DNA from: Rhizobium sp. GN54
GTDB taxonomy: Bacteria > Pseudomonadota > Alphaproteobacteria > Rhizobiales > Rhizobiaceae
Length of the DNA stretch: 64,000 nt
Assembly: GCF_021026345.1 (NCBI RefSeq)
Contig: NZ_JAJNCZ010000004.1
Coordinates: 496,001 to 560,000, forward strand
Direction: 5' to 3'
Each line of letters opens with the position of its first letter. The first letter of the stretch is position 1. A program made the position numbers and the translations under genes. Positions 27,784 through 36,712 of this stretch are shown here, piece after piece. The notes beneath the pieces are model-generated. The model saw only the letters and a program-made list of their open reading frames with translations. It had not been told where the DNA came from and made no database searches.

Positions 27784-29034
27784 CTACTCCACAATCCCCG
27801 CCGTCTCTATCACCGCATGGAACAGCACGTCCGCGCCGGCGCTGGCCCAGTCCTTGGAGATGTCCTCGGCCTCGTTGTGCGAAAGGCCGCCGACGCAGGG
27901 GCACATGATCATGGTGGCGGGCGCCACCTTGGCGGCCCAGCAGGCGTCGTGGCCGGCGCCGGAGATGATGTTCATGTGGCTGTAGCCCAGGTCCTCGGCC
28001 GCCTTGCGCACAGCGGACACAAGGGTCGGGTCGAAGGTGACGGGGTCGAAGTGGCCGACCGCCTCGACGGAACAGCCGACGCCGAGCGCCTCGCAGATCG
28101 TCGCCGCTTCCGCCTCGATCCTGGCCCGCATGCCGTCGAGCTTTTTCTGGTCCGGCGAGCGGATGTCGACGGTGAAGATCACCGTTCCGGGCAGAACGTT
28201 GCGGGAATTGGGGGAGAACTTCACCTGGCCGACGCCGCCAACGCAGCCCGGCTGGTTCTCGATCGCCACCGTCTGCACCATCTCGATGATGCGCGACATG
28301 GCAAGCCCGGCGTTGACGCGCATGTTCATCGGCGTCGAGCCGGTGTGCGCCTCGCGGCCGGTCAGGGTGAATTCGAGCCACCACAGGCCCTGGCAGTGCG
28401 TGACGACGCCGATCTGCTTCTCCTCCGCCTCGAGGATCGGGCCCTGCTCGATGTGGTACTCGAAATAGGCGTGCATCTTGCGCGCGCCGACCTCCTCGTC
28501 GCCGACCCAGCCGATGCGCTTGAGTTCGTCGCCGAAGGTCTTGCCGTCCGGGTCCTTGCGGGAATAGGCGTAGTCGAGGTCGATGGCGCCGGCGAAGACG
28601 CCGGAGGCGAGCATGGCAGGCGCAAAGCGCGCGCCTTCCTCGTTGGTCCAGTTGGTGACGACGACCGGGTGCTTCGTCCTGATGCCGAGGTCGTTCATCG
28701 AGCGGATGACTTCGAGGCCCGAGAGGACGCCGAGCACGCCGTCATACTTGCCGCCGGTCGGCTGGGTGTCGAGGTGCGAACCGATGTAGACGGGAAGGAG
28801 CTCGGGGTCGGTGCCGGGACGGGTGGCGAACATCGTGCCCATCCTGTCGACGGAGACGCTCATGCCGGCCGCCTCGCACCAGCGCCTGAACAGGCTGCGG
28901 CCTTCGGCGTCGGCATCGGTCAGCGTCTGGCGGTTGTTGCCGCCGGCGACGCCCGGACCGATCCTGGCCATGTCCATGAGGCTGTCCCACAGGCGGTCGG
29001 CATTGACGCGCATGTTCTCGCCGGGTGCGGCCAT
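27784..29034 (-). CDS. hyuC: Zn-dependent N-carbamoyl amino acid amidohydrolase (beta-ureidopropionase type)
   Basis: A 416-residue M20-family hydrolase that releases CO2 and ammonia from N-carbamoyl-beta-alanine or related ureido acids. Metal ligands are in GSHLDTQPTGGKYDG, NEEGARF, EYHIEQGP and SGAGHDA. The likely start ATG at 29032-29034 follows GAGGGAG. Allantoate amidohydrolases are close relatives, but the neighbours (hydA, preA, preT, rutR) point to the pyrimidine pathway. It is the first gene of the minus-strand run and faces rutR. Confidence 0.9.
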   Translation of the reverse strand: MAAPGENMRVNADRLWDSLMDMARIGPGVAGGNNRQTLTDADAEGRSLFRRWCEAAGMSVSVDRMGTMFATRPGTDPELLPVYIGSHLDTQPTGGKYDGVLGVLSGLEVIRSMNDLGIRTKHPVVVTNWTNEEGARFAPAMLASGVFAGAIDLDYAYSRKDPDGKTFGDELKRIGWVGDEEVGARKMHAYFEYHIEQGPILEAEEKQIGVVTHCQGLWWLEFTLTGREAHTGSTPMNMRVNAGLAMSRIIEMVQTVAIENQPGCVGGVGQVKFSPNSRNVLPGTVIFTVDIRSPDQKKLDGMRARIEAEAATICEALGVGCSVEAVGHFDPVTFDPTLVSAVRKAAEDLGYSHMNIISGAGHDACWAAKVAPATMIMCPCVGGLSHNEAEDISKDWASAGADVLFHAVIETAGIVE

Positions 29035-29163
29035 ATCGCTAGCTCCCTCTTTTTCGGCTCCTCGTGAAAGCCGTCATCTGTTCCCGCCGGTCACCGGGCG
29101 CGTTTGTCGTTTTTCTGCGCCTACCGAACAGCAGTTGCCTTTGTTTCGCAACTGGCTGATAAT

Positions 29164-29179
29164 TTGACCGGTTGGTAAA
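29164..29179. promoter_or_regulatory. Putative RutR operator between hyuC and rutR
   Basis: TTGACCGGTTGGTAAA fits the RutR palindrome TTGACC-A-NN-TGGTCAA at 12 of 14 defined positions. It lies 130 bases upstream of the hyuC start and 131 bases upstream of rutR, so it can control both divergent genes. A related site lies upstream of preT at 34439. Confidence 0.65.
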
Positions 29180-29309
29180 CATTACAGCTTCCGGTGCGGC
29201 ACTCAAGTCGAAAAAGCGAAAAGCCACGGGCCTCGCCCACAGGAATGGCAGAGAGTTAAACTGGTGATTTTGACGGCACTTTCCCGTCCGTGCGAAGGCT
29301 AGGAAGCAG

Positions 29310-29960
29310 ATGGTACTACCGAGGGCAGCCAGGACCCAACGGCGCACGCGCATCCAGGAGGAGAAGGAGGAGCGGATCCTCGAAGCGGCGCTGGAGGTGT
29401 TTTCGCTGCACGGTTTCCGCGGCGCCACGGTCGACCAGATCGCCGAGGTGGCCGGCATGTCGAAGCCGAACCTCCTGTACTATTTCCGGACCAAGGAGGC
29501 GATGCACCGGGCGTTGATCACGCGGGTGCTCGATACGTGGCTGGATCCCCTGCGCGAATTCGATGCGGCGGGAAATCCGGTGTCCGAGATCCGCAGCTAC
29601 ATTCGCCGCAAGCTGGAGATGGCGCGCGACTTCCCGCGCGAAAGCCGTCTGTTCGCCAACGAAATGCTGCAGGGGGCAACCAATATCGAGGACGAACTGA
29701 AAGGGCCGCTGAAATCGCTGGTGGACGAAAAGGCGGCGGTGATCCGCGCCTGGGCGAAAGCGGGCAAGATCGCCAGGTGCGACCCCTACCACCTGATCTT
29801 CTCCATCTGGTCGACGACGCAGCATTATGCGGACTTCGACGTGCAGGTACGGGCGGTGCTCGGACAGGAAAAGGCGGGCGACGGGCGCTTCGAGGACGCG
29901 GCGCGCTTCCTGGAACAGCTTTTCATCAATGGCCTGGAGGTGCGCGACGCGGCCCCGTGA
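29310..29960 (+). CDS. rutR: TetR-family regulator of pyrimidine catabolism, RutR-like
   Basis: A 216-residue repressor. The N-terminal helix-turn-helix (about residues 20-65) contains GFRGATVDQIAEVAGMSKPNLLYYF, and the C-terminal half has SIWSTTQHYADFDVQ, a stretch characteristic of RutR/YcdC, which binds uracil or thymine. Its position facing hyuC and the palindrome between them agree with control of the pyrimidine genes. The start follows AGGAAG. In E. coli RutR controls the Rut pathway; here the reductive pathway replaces it. Confidence 0.87.
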   Translation: MVLPRAARTQRRTRIQEEKEERILEAALEVFSLHGFRGATVDQIAEVAGMSKPNLLYYFRTKEAMHRALITRVLDTWLDPLREFDAAGNPVSEIRSYIRRKLEMARDFPRESRLFANEMLQGATNIEDELKGPLKSLVDEKAAVIRAWAKAGKIARCDPYHLIFSIWSTTQHYADFDVQVRAVLGQEKAGDGRFEDAARFLEQLFINGLEVRDAAP

Positions 29961-29995
29961 AGGCCCCTTGGACGACCCCTTGACGGGGCGTTGTG

Positions 29996-31417
29996 TCAGG
30001 CCGCCGTCTCGACGCGGTTCCGGCCGCCGGCCTTCGCCTGGTAGAGGGCCGCGTCGGCCGTTGCCAACAGGGCATCCAGCGAGGGCCGGGCGATGGTGGC
30101 CTGGAGCGCAAGGCCGATGCTGACCGTGATCGTCAGGCGGGATCCGTCGCCGATATCGACCGGGCGTTCTTCCACGGCGCGGCGAATGCGCCCGGCTAGG
30201 GCCTGCGCCTCGGCCTGCGTTGCCCGGGGAAGAAAGACCGCAAATTCCTCGCCGCCGAGGCGCCCGAACAGGTCGCCCGGCCGAAGGGCCGCGCGCACGG
30301 CGGCTGCGAAGGCGACGAGGGCGACGTCGCCTGCGGCGTGGCCATGGCGATCGTTGACCGACTTGAAGCGGTCGATATCGAGCATCAGCACTGCGGCGGT
30401 GCCGTCCTGTGAAAGATGGCGTTCGCTGCGCTCCAGGAAGGTCGCGCGGGTCAGCGCGCCGGTCATCTCGTCGTGCTCGACCATGTCCTTCAGCCGCTTC
30501 AGCAACTGGTTCCGGTTCGCGTTGATGCTGGCGACCGCGAGCGGCGCAAGGGCGATGAGCGCGAGTGCCAACCGGATCGACTTGCCCCAGGCCACGAGGT
30601 CGGTGTCGGCAGGCAGGTCGGCGAAGGCGCCGGTGATGATGACCATGCCCCAGATGGTGAAGCAGAGCGTCAGGCTTGCGGTGGCGAACAGGGAATAGCT
30701 CACCGCGCACCACAGAAGGGCGGGCACGGGGAAGGCGAAGGAGCCGGGACCCCCGATCAGGCTGCCCAGAAGGATGGAGGCCGCAAGTGCGATGGCCGGG
30801 GTTGCCCGTCGCAGGCCCTGCGCGGAGAGATCGATCCGCCTCGGCAGGCGGATATCGGCAAGCCGCGGCGCCGCCAGCATCACCGGCAGCATCACGGTGG
30901 TGTTCGCCAGTTCGGTGCTGAACCAGAGTTCGAGGCTGGTCGCGAAGTCGCGGCCGAAATAGGCTGTCGAGACCCCGGCGCCGACGAAGGCGCTCATGGC
31001 TGCGGCGCAGCAGCAGACGGCAAAGAGGACCACGATCGACTGCGGCCAGCGCATGCGCCGGTGGTCCTCGGCCAGCGCGCGGAACAGGACGTATCCGGTC
31101 AAGGCCTCGGTCAGGTTGGCCGCGGTGAGCCAGAGGGTCATGCGCAGCGTGCCGCCGGTCACGAGGTCGGCCGCGACATAGCCGGCGAAGGCAGCGATCC
31201 AGCCGCCGAAGGAGGCCAGCCGGGGTTCCCGGATCATCAGGCCGAGCAGGACGGCGTTGGCCGGCCAGAAGGCCGCCAGGAATCCGACCGGGCGGGTCAT
31301 GATGCCGAAGAGCGCTGCGCAGAAGATCACCGAGGCGACCAGGAGCATGTCGGCCGGCAGGCGCATGGCCTGCGCCCCCGGCAGCGTACCTGCTTCGTGC
31401 CGGACCTGATCGGCCAT
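29996..31417 (-). CDS. Membrane-bound diguanylate cyclase (MASE1-like sensor + GGDEF)
   Basis: A 473-residue protein with about eight membrane segments in the first 300 residues, resembling MASE1 (FLAAFWPANAVLLGLMIR; AANLTEALTGYVLF). A GGDEF domain follows: DEMTGALTRATF, DIDRFKSVNDRHGHAAGD and an intact GRLGGEEFAVFL signature, so c-di-GMP synthesis is likely. The start at 31417 (MADQVRHEAG) follows GAGGGG; a longer frame to 31633 begins in low-complexity sequence and is less likely. It is encoded between rutR and preA with no clear pathway link. Confidence 0.85.
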   Translation of the reverse strand: MADQVRHEAGTLPGAQAMRLPADMLLVASVIFCAALFGIMTRPVGFLAAFWPANAVLLGLMIREPRLASFGGWIAAFAGYVAADLVTGGTLRMTLWLTAANLTEALTGYVLFRALAEDHRRMRWPQSIVVLFAVCCCAAAMSAFVGAGVSTAYFGRDFATSLELWFSTELANTTVMLPVMLAAPRLADIRLPRRIDLSAQGLRRATPAIALAASILLGSLIGGPGSFAFPVPALLWCAVSYSLFATASLTLCFTIWGMVIITGAFADLPADTDLVAWGKSIRLALALIALAPLAVASINANRNQLLKRLKDMVEHDEMTGALTRATFLERSERHLSQDGTAAVLMLDIDRFKSVNDRHGHAAGDVALVAFAAAVRAALRPGDLFGRLGGEEFAVFLPRATQAEAQALAGRIRRAVEERPVDIGDGSRLTITVSIGLALQATIARPSLDALLATADAALYQAKAGGRNRVETAA

Positions 31418-31658
31418 CTTCGCCCCTCGCTCGCCCTGACCGCCGAAGACGGCCTTCCCGGATGCCCCGCTGCAACGAGCCGTTGCCGAACGCGCGCCGT
31501 TGCGCGCTCGGGATCGGGGCGCCGCCTCGAAAGCATGGAGACGGTGGTCCAGGCAAGCATTATTGTTGGACGCGGCTGGAAATACGGGGATGCGGGCAGG
31601 GGCGTGTGGCACAGATGCGAGCATCGCTCGCAATTCAGGTCCCTATCGGGTGTCCGAG

Positions 31659-31685
31659 GAGGCCACCGGCAGTGCCGGCGGCCTC
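31659..31685 (-). terminator. Strong hairpin after preA
   Basis: GAGGCC-A-CCGGC (31659-31670) and GCCGG-C-GGCCTC (31674-31685) form an almost perfect stem with a 3-base loop, 7 bases beyond the preA stop. There is no T-run, so this is a probable but not canonical terminator. Confidence 0.45.
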
Positions 31686-31692
31686 CCGCCGG

Positions 31693-33006
31693 CTATTCGG
31701 CGGCCTGACGCGCCATCGGGTTGTTCGGATGCGTGGTCCAGTTGGCGTAGTCGGGGTCGACCGGCTTGCCGGTGCGGCGGTCCGTGGCGCCGGCGGGCAG
31801 CGCATCCATGGTGATGCAGTTCTCGACCGGGCAGACGTTGACGCAGAGGTTGCAGCCGACGCATTCCTCTTCCAGAACCTCGAAATGGCGCACGCCGTCG
31901 ACGAACGCGGTGATCGCCTGGTGCGAGGTGTCCTCGCAGGCGATGTGACAGCGGCCGCACTTGATGCAGGCGTCCTGGTCGATATGCGCCTTGGCGATGT
32001 AGTTCAGGTTCAGGTACTGCCAGTCCGTCGTGTTCGGCACGGCGCGGGCGATGATGTCGTCCAGCGAGCGGTGGCCCTTCTCGTCCATCCAGTCGGACAG
32101 GCCGGTGATCATCTCCTGCACGATCTTGAAGCCATAGGTCATCGCCGCCGTACAGACCTGCACGTTGCCGGCGCCGAGCGCCAGGAACTCGGCCGCGTCG
32201 CGCCAGGTGGTGATGCCGCCGATGCCGGAGATGGGCAGCCCGTAGGTCTCCTGATCGCGGGCGATCTCGGCCACCATGTTGAGCGCGATCGGCTTGACCG
32301 CGGGGCCGCAATAGCCGCCATGCGAGCCCTTGCCGCCGACCGTCGGGTTGGGGGCGAAACTGTCGAGATCGACGGAGACGATCGAATTGATCGTGTTGAT
32401 CAGCGAGACCGCGTCGGTGCCGCCGGCCTTGGCGGCCCGTGCCGGCTTGCGGATGTCGGTGATGTTCGGCGTCAGCTTGGTGATGACAGGCATGCGGGTG
32501 TACTGCTTGCACCAGCGCACCACCATCTCGATGTACTCCGGCACCTGGCCGACCGCCGAACCCATGCCGCGCTCGGACATGCCGTGCGGACAGCCGAAGT
32601 TGAGCTCGATGCCGTCGGCGCCCGTCTCCTCGACGAGCGGCAGGATGGATTTCCAGGCGTTCTCCTCGCAGGGCACCATGATCGAGGCGACCAGCGCCCG
32701 GTCCGGCCAGTTCATCTTCACCTGCTTCATCTCCTGCAGGTTGACCTGCAGCGGACGGTCGGTGATCAGCTCGATATTGTTCAGCCCGAGCAGACGCCGG
32801 TCGGCGCCCCAGACGGCGCCGTAGCGCGGGCCGTTGACGTTGACGATGGGCGGGCCTTCCTCGCCGAGCGTCTTCCAGACCACGCCGCCCCAGCCCGCCT
32901 TGAAGGCGCGCTCGACGTTGTAGGCCTTGTCCGTCGGCGGCGCGGATGCCAGCCAGAAGGGGTTCGGGGACTTGATGCCGACGAAGGAGTTGCGGAGATC
33001 AGCCAT
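31693..33006 (-). CDS. preA: NAD-dependent dihydropyrimidine dehydrogenase, subunit PreA
   Basis: A 437-residue flavin and Fe-S subunit that reduces uracil and thymine. The FMN barrel holds NFGCPHGMSERGMGSA with the catalytic Cys, and the C-terminus has two 4Fe-4S clusters, CIKCGRCHIACED and CVGCNLCVNVCPVENC. It is 25 or so residues longer than E. coli PreA. The start at 33006 (MADLRNSFVGIKSPNPFWL) follows GGGAGAAAT and lies 14 bases after the preT stop. Confidence 0.95.
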   Translation of the reverse strand: MADLRNSFVGIKSPNPFWLASAPPTDKAYNVERAFKAGWGGVVWKTLGEEGPPIVNVNGPRYGAVWGADRRLLGLNNIELITDRPLQVNLQEMKQVKMNWPDRALVASIMVPCEENAWKSILPLVEETGADGIELNFGCPHGMSERGMGSAVGQVPEYIEMVVRWCKQYTRMPVITKLTPNITDIRKPARAAKAGGTDAVSLINTINSIVSVDLDSFAPNPTVGGKGSHGGYCGPAVKPIALNMVAEIARDQETYGLPISGIGGITTWRDAAEFLALGAGNVQVCTAAMTYGFKIVQEMITGLSDWMDEKGHRSLDDIIARAVPNTTDWQYLNLNYIAKAHIDQDACIKCGRCHIACEDTSHQAITAFVDGVRHFEVLEEECVGCNLCVNVCPVENCITMDALPAGATDRRTGKPVDPDYANWTTHPNNPMARQAAE

Positions 33007-33020
33007 GTCTATTTCTCCCT

Positions 33021-34382
33021 TCAGGCGACGGCAACGGCGGGATCGGCCGCAGCGGCCAGCGCCCGGTTGATGGAATCGGCGGCGTCGCGGCCTTGCGCGA
33101 CCGAGGTGACCGTCAGGTCCTCGCCGGACCTGATGCAGTCGCCGCCGGCCCAGACCCGGGCCATCGAGGTCTTGCCTTCCGCGTCGACGGCGATGCGCCC
33201 GCCGTCCAGCCGCAGGTTGGGCACGCTCGCCGGATCGAAGGTCTGGCCGATCGCCTTGAAGATCTGGTCGGCGGCGAGGATGCCGGTCTCTCCGGTGCCT
33301 GCCAGCTTGCCGTCCTGCATTCCGGTGTATTCGACCTCGATGCCGGCCACGCGGCCGTCCTTGCCGATGACGCGCTTCGGCTGCAGCCAGTGGCGGATCA
33401 TCACGCCCTTGGAGGTCGCAAGCTCCTGCTCGAATTCCGAGGCGTTCATGTCCTCCTTGCCGCGGCGATAGCAGATCGTGACCTCCTCGGCGCCGAGAAG
33501 CTTGGCCTGCACGGCGGCGTCGATCGCCGTCATGCCGCCGCCGATGACGACGACGCGCCGGCCGATCGCGATGTCGGCCTTGTTGTCCACCTGGCGCAGG
33601 GCGGCGATGAAATCGACGGCGTCCTCGACGCCGGTAAGCTGCTCGCCTTCGACCCGCAGTGCGTTGACGCCGGCAAGGCCGATGCCGAGGAAGACCGCGT
33701 CGAAGTTCTCCGCCAGTTCGCCGAGCGTGAAGTCGCGGCCGAGCTTCTGGCCGTTGCGGATCTCGATGCCGCCGATCGCCAGCAGGTAGTCCACCTCGCG
33801 CTGGGCGAAGTCGTCCGTCGTCTTGTAGGTGGCTATGCCGTACTCGTTGAGGCCGCCCGGCTTGACCCGCGCGTCGAAGACGATGACGTCGTGGCCGCTC
33901 ATGGCGAGGCGGTGGGCGCAGGCAAGGCCGGCGGGGCCGGCGCCGACCACGGCGATGCGGCGGTGGGTCCGCTCCGGCCGGGTGTAGAACTGGATGCCGC
34001 GCTCCATCGCCGTGTCGGTCGCGTGGCGCTGCAGCAGGCCGATTTCGACCGGGCGGTCTTCGGCGGTGTTGCGCACGCAGGCCTGCTCGCACAGCGTTTC
34101 GGTGGGACAGACGCGCGCACACATGCCGCCGAGGATGTTCTGGTCGAAGATCGTCTTGGCCGCGCCGACGGCATTGCCGGTCGAGATCTGGCGGATGAAC
34201 ATCGGGATGTCGATCGCGGTCGGACAGGCCGTCATGCAGGGCGCGTCGTAGCAGAAGTAGCAGCGGTCAGAGGCGACAAGAGCCTGGTGCCGGTCCAGCG
34301 GCGGATGCAGGTCGGTGAAATTCTTCTCGTAGTCGGCCGGCGAAAGCCTGCCCTCCCGGATTCCGGAGATACACGTTCCCAT
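33021..34382 (-). CDS. preT: NAD-dependent dihydropyrimidine dehydrogenase, subunit PreT
   Basis: The 453-residue electron-input subunit, related to the glutamate synthase small chain. N-terminal cysteines for Fe-S clusters are in CYFCYDAPCMTACPTAIDIP and CARVCPTETLCEQACVR. An FAD site (VVGAGPAGLACAHRL) and a second nucleotide site (VVVIGGGMTAIDAAVQA) follow, and the end has VWAGGDCIRSGEDLTV. PreT passes electrons from NADH to PreA. It is the first gene of the preTA operon, with a possible RutR site about 57 bases upstream of its start. Confidence 0.95.
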   Translation of the reverse strand: MGTCISGIREGRLSPADYEKNFTDLHPPLDRHQALVASDRCYFCYDAPCMTACPTAIDIPMFIRQISTGNAVGAAKTIFDQNILGGMCARVCPTETLCEQACVRNTAEDRPVEIGLLQRHATDTAMERGIQFYTRPERTHRRIAVVGAGPAGLACAHRLAMSGHDVIVFDARVKPGGLNEYGIATYKTTDDFAQREVDYLLAIGGIEIRNGQKLGRDFTLGELAENFDAVFLGIGLAGVNALRVEGEQLTGVEDAVDFIAALRQVDNKADIAIGRRVVVIGGGMTAIDAAVQAKLLGAEEVTICYRRGKEDMNASEFEQELATSKGVMIRHWLQPKRVIGKDGRVAGIEVEYTGMQDGKLAGTGETGILAADQIFKAIGQTFDPASVPNLRLDGGRIAVDAEGKTSMARVWAGGDCIRSGEDLTVTSVAQGRDAADSINRALAAAADPAVAVA

Positions 34383-34438
34383 TATTGTCTCCCATTGTGT
34401 GGGCTTTTGACTGGAGAAACGGTAACACGGTTTATTTT

Positions 34439-34454
34439 TTTATCAAACGGTAAA
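34439..34454. promoter_or_regulatory. Second putative RutR-like site upstream of preT
   Basis: Read on the minus strand this is TTTACCGTTTGATAAA; it shares 13 of 16 positions with the site at 29164 and 10 of 14 with the RutR consensus. The unit AAACGGTAA also occurs as a direct repeat at 34417-34425 and 34445-34453. Confidence 0.45.
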
Positions 34455-34532
34455 AGTTCGGGCGGAAATGCCGGATTTCCAGGGCCTGGAAGGGTCTAAA
34501 ACTTGAGTGCTACGGTTGTGTTTTGGGCTGCC

Positions 34533-34554
34533 GAAACGGGTGGTTTTCCGTTTC
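34533..34554. promoter_or_regulatory. Inverted repeat upstream of the SorC-type regulator
   Basis: GAAACGG (34533-34539) and CCGTTTC (34548-34554), separated by 8 bases, about 85 bases upstream of the regulator start. It may be an autoregulatory operator; no T-run follows on either strand, so a terminator is unlikely. Confidence 0.35.
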
Positions 34555-34638
34555 CTCCCGCCGCCCGCAGGACGGGTTTGACAGGACGGGGGAAATGATG
34601 GCAGCAAATCCCAAGAGCAGGTTAGAGGTCTGAAAGCG

Positions 34639-35592
34639 ATGGCAAGGAGATCCGAAACGGGGGGCAGACTGGACGACGCGGCGCGGGCCGGGTGGCTCTA
34701 CTATGTCGCCGGTCGCACCCAGGACGAGATCGCCTCGGCCATGGGCATTTCGCGCCAGTCGGCCCAGCGGCTCGTCTCGCTCGCGGTCGCCGAGCGACTG
34801 ATCAAGGTCCGGCTCGATCATCCGATCGCCGAATGCCTCGAACTGGCGCAGCGCCTCAAGGAGCGATTCGCTCTCGTCCACGTGGACGTGGTGCCGACCG
34901 ACCCGACCTCGACCTCGACCACGGTCGGCATCGCCGAGGCTGGGGCGGCGGAGATCGAACGCTGGCTCAAGCGGGCGGAGCCGATCGTGCTTGCGGTCGG
35001 CACGGGGCGTACGCTCAAGGCGGCGATCGACCAGTTGCCGGCGATGGAATGCCCGCAGCACCGCATCATGTCGTTGACGGGCAATATCGGCCCGGACGGT
35101 TCGGCCGCCTACTACAACGTCATCTTCAGCATGGCGGACGCGGTCAAGGCGCGGCATTTTCCGATGCCGCTGCCGGTGCTCGTCTCCTCGGCGAAGGAGC
35201 GCGATCTCCTGCACGAGCAGAGCCTGGTGCAGTCCACCCTGAAACTGGCGCAGGAGGCCGACGTCGCCTTCGTCGGCGTCGGCGAACTCGGCCCGGACGC
35301 GCCGCTGTGCGTCGACGGTTTCCTCGACCGGGAGGAAATGGCGCAACTGATGGCCGAGGGTGCTGCGGGCGAGATCTGCGGCTGGATGTTCGACCGCGAG
35401 GGGAAGCTTTTGTCCGGCAGCATCAACGAGCGCGTCGCCTCCGTTCCGCTTCCCTCCCGAGACAATGCCGCGGTCATCGGGCTCGCCAAGGGCAGCCGCA
35501 AGCATCTGGCGATCCTCTCGGCGCTGAAGGGGCGGATGATCAACGGGCTGATCACCGACGAGGCGACGGCGAAATATCTGCTGCAGGCGTAA
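34639..35592 (+). CDS. SorC/DeoR-family sugar-binding transcriptional regulator
   Basis: A 317-residue regulator. An N-terminal helix-turn-helix (about residues 14-58; YYVAGRTQDEIASAMGISRQSAQRLV) precedes a sugar-phosphate-binding domain that has VLAVGTGRTL, VGVGELGPDAP and ends LITDEATAKYLL, all typical of SorC. It lies 1.1 kb upstream of the smo polyol operon on the same strand and is the most likely regulator of it. Upstream it diverges from preT. Confidence 0.88.
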   Translation: MARRSETGGRLDDAARAGWLYYVAGRTQDEIASAMGISRQSAQRLVSLAVAERLIKVRLDHPIAECLELAQRLKERFALVHVDVVPTDPTSTSTTVGIAEAGAAEIERWLKRAEPIVLAVGTGRTLKAAIDQLPAMECPQHRIMSLTGNIGPDGSAAYYNVIFSMADAVKARHFPMPLPVLVSSAKERDLLHEQSLVQSTLKLAQEADVAFVGVGELGPDAPLCVDGFLDREEMAQLMAEGAAGEICGWMFDREGKLLSGSINERVASVPLPSRDNAAVIGLAKGSRKHLAILSALKGRMINGLITDEATAKYLLQA

Positions 35593-35720
35593 GCTGCGGG
35601 CGGAAAATGCCCGACCACCGCCTTGTCCTCACCCTCCGTCGCCATAGTTGATAGGGCGCAAACCCATCGAGGTGCAACCACGACGGACCGGCGCGGACGC
35701 TGCCGGCAAGGGAGAACCAG

Positions 35721-36152
35721 ATGAAAATCCAGAAGAACGGATCGGCCCACTGGAGCGGCGGGCTCAAGGACGGAAAAGGCCAGATTTCCACGCAGAGCGG
35801 CGCGTTGAAGGACTATCCTTACGGCTTTGCCGCGCGGTTCGAGGGCGTTCCCGGCAGCAATCCGGAGGAACTGATCGGTACGGCGCATGCCGCCTGCTTC
35901 ACCATGGCGCTGTCGCTGATCCTCGGCGAGGCCGGGCTGACCGCCGACAGCCTCGATACCCGGGCGGACGTCACGCTGGAGAAGGTCGCAGACGGCTTCG
36001 CCATCACCGCGATCGACCTGAAGCTGCGCGGCGTGGTGCCGGGCGCCGACGAGGCGACCTTTACCGAACTCGCCAACAAGGCGAAGGCCGGTTGCCCGGT
36101 CTCGAAGGCGCTGGCGGCGGTTCCGATCAGCCTCGCCGTCTCGCTCGGATAG
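35721..36152 (+). CDS. OsmC-family peroxiredoxin-like protein
   Basis: A 143-residue protein of the OsmC/Ohr family, which reduces organic hydroperoxides. The first reactive Cys is in HAACFTMALSLIL and the second in KAGCPVSKALAAVP, so both redox cysteines are kept. The GSNPEELIGTAHAACF segment is diagnostic of OsmC proper rather than Ohr. The start follows AAGGGAGAACC. It looks monocistronic. Confidence 0.92.
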   Translation: MKIQKNGSAHWSGGLKDGKGQISTQSGALKDYPYGFAARFEGVPGSNPEELIGTAHAACFTMALSLILGEAGLTADSLDTRADVTLEKVADGFAITAIDLKLRGVVPGADEATFTELANKAKAGCPVSKALAAVPISLAVSLG

Positions 36153-36179
36153 GCCCGGGCAGGCGTTCGGCAGGCGCCG

Positions 36180-36413
36180 TCACTTCGCCCGCTTGAAGGT
36201 CCATTTGACGACGTATTCGCCGTCGCCCTTCATCCGGGTCTTCGTCTTGAGCCTGACGGGGCCGCCAAGCGCGGCCTCTGCGGCCTCGAAGGCCTGCCGG
36301 GCCTCGGCGATCGCCTGGTGGTAGGCGCTGTTGTCTCGCCGCGGGCTCTCGGCGACCGCCTTGACCAGGGCGCGCATCTCCGGGGTGTCCCGATCTGGTG
36401 TGTCCTTGCCCAT
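36180..36413 (-). CDS. Small conserved hypothetical protein
   Basis: A 77-residue product from the ATG at 36411-36413, which follows GGAGCG. It is charged, with a helical first part (EMRALVKAVAESPRRDNSAYHQAIAEARQAFEAAEAALGG is the visible helix region, positions ~11-50, quoted here only by its ends EMRAL and ALGG) and a basic end MKGDGEYVVKWTFKRAK. The frame stays open to 36524, but the added residues look random. I do not recognise a family. It converges on the OsmC gene. Confidence 0.5.
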   Translation of the reverse strand: MGKDTPDRDTPEMRALVKAVAESPRRDNSAYHQAIAEARQAFEAAEAALGGPVRLKTKTRMKGDGEYVVKWTFKRAK

Positions 36414-36637
36414 GGCCGATCGCGCTCCGTCGCCGATAGCCGCGGTCGTTGCCGCGGCTTGCTGTCGGGGTACACCAGCCGTCATGCGCGGATCAATCCG
36501 TTCGGCTGCATTCCGGCGGGCCAAGTGCCTGATTCCTGGGCGGCGTGCATATTTCCCCAGCGGTCTTTTCGACTGGAAACAGCGCTATATATCAATCGCA
36601 TGACCACGACTTTCGGCGGCGCAGCGTAAAATGGCCG

Positions 36638-36671
36638 TTGACATTTTGGGCAATAAGTTGAGTAATTGCCC
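36638..36671 (+). promoter_or_regulatory. Promoter and operator of the smo polyol operon
   Basis: A sigma-70-like promoter reads TTGACA (36638-36643), 17 bases, AGTAAT (36661-36666). Over its downstream half lies a perfect inverted repeat, GGGCAAT (36648-36654) N10 ATTGCCC (36665-36671). A protein bound there would cover the -10, as expected for a repressor such as the SorC-type protein encoded at 34639. The assignment of that protein is inference. Confidence 0.6.
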
Positions 36672-36712
36672 ACGAGCGAAGCAAATGCTCATAACCCTTC
36701 TGGGAGGAAGTC

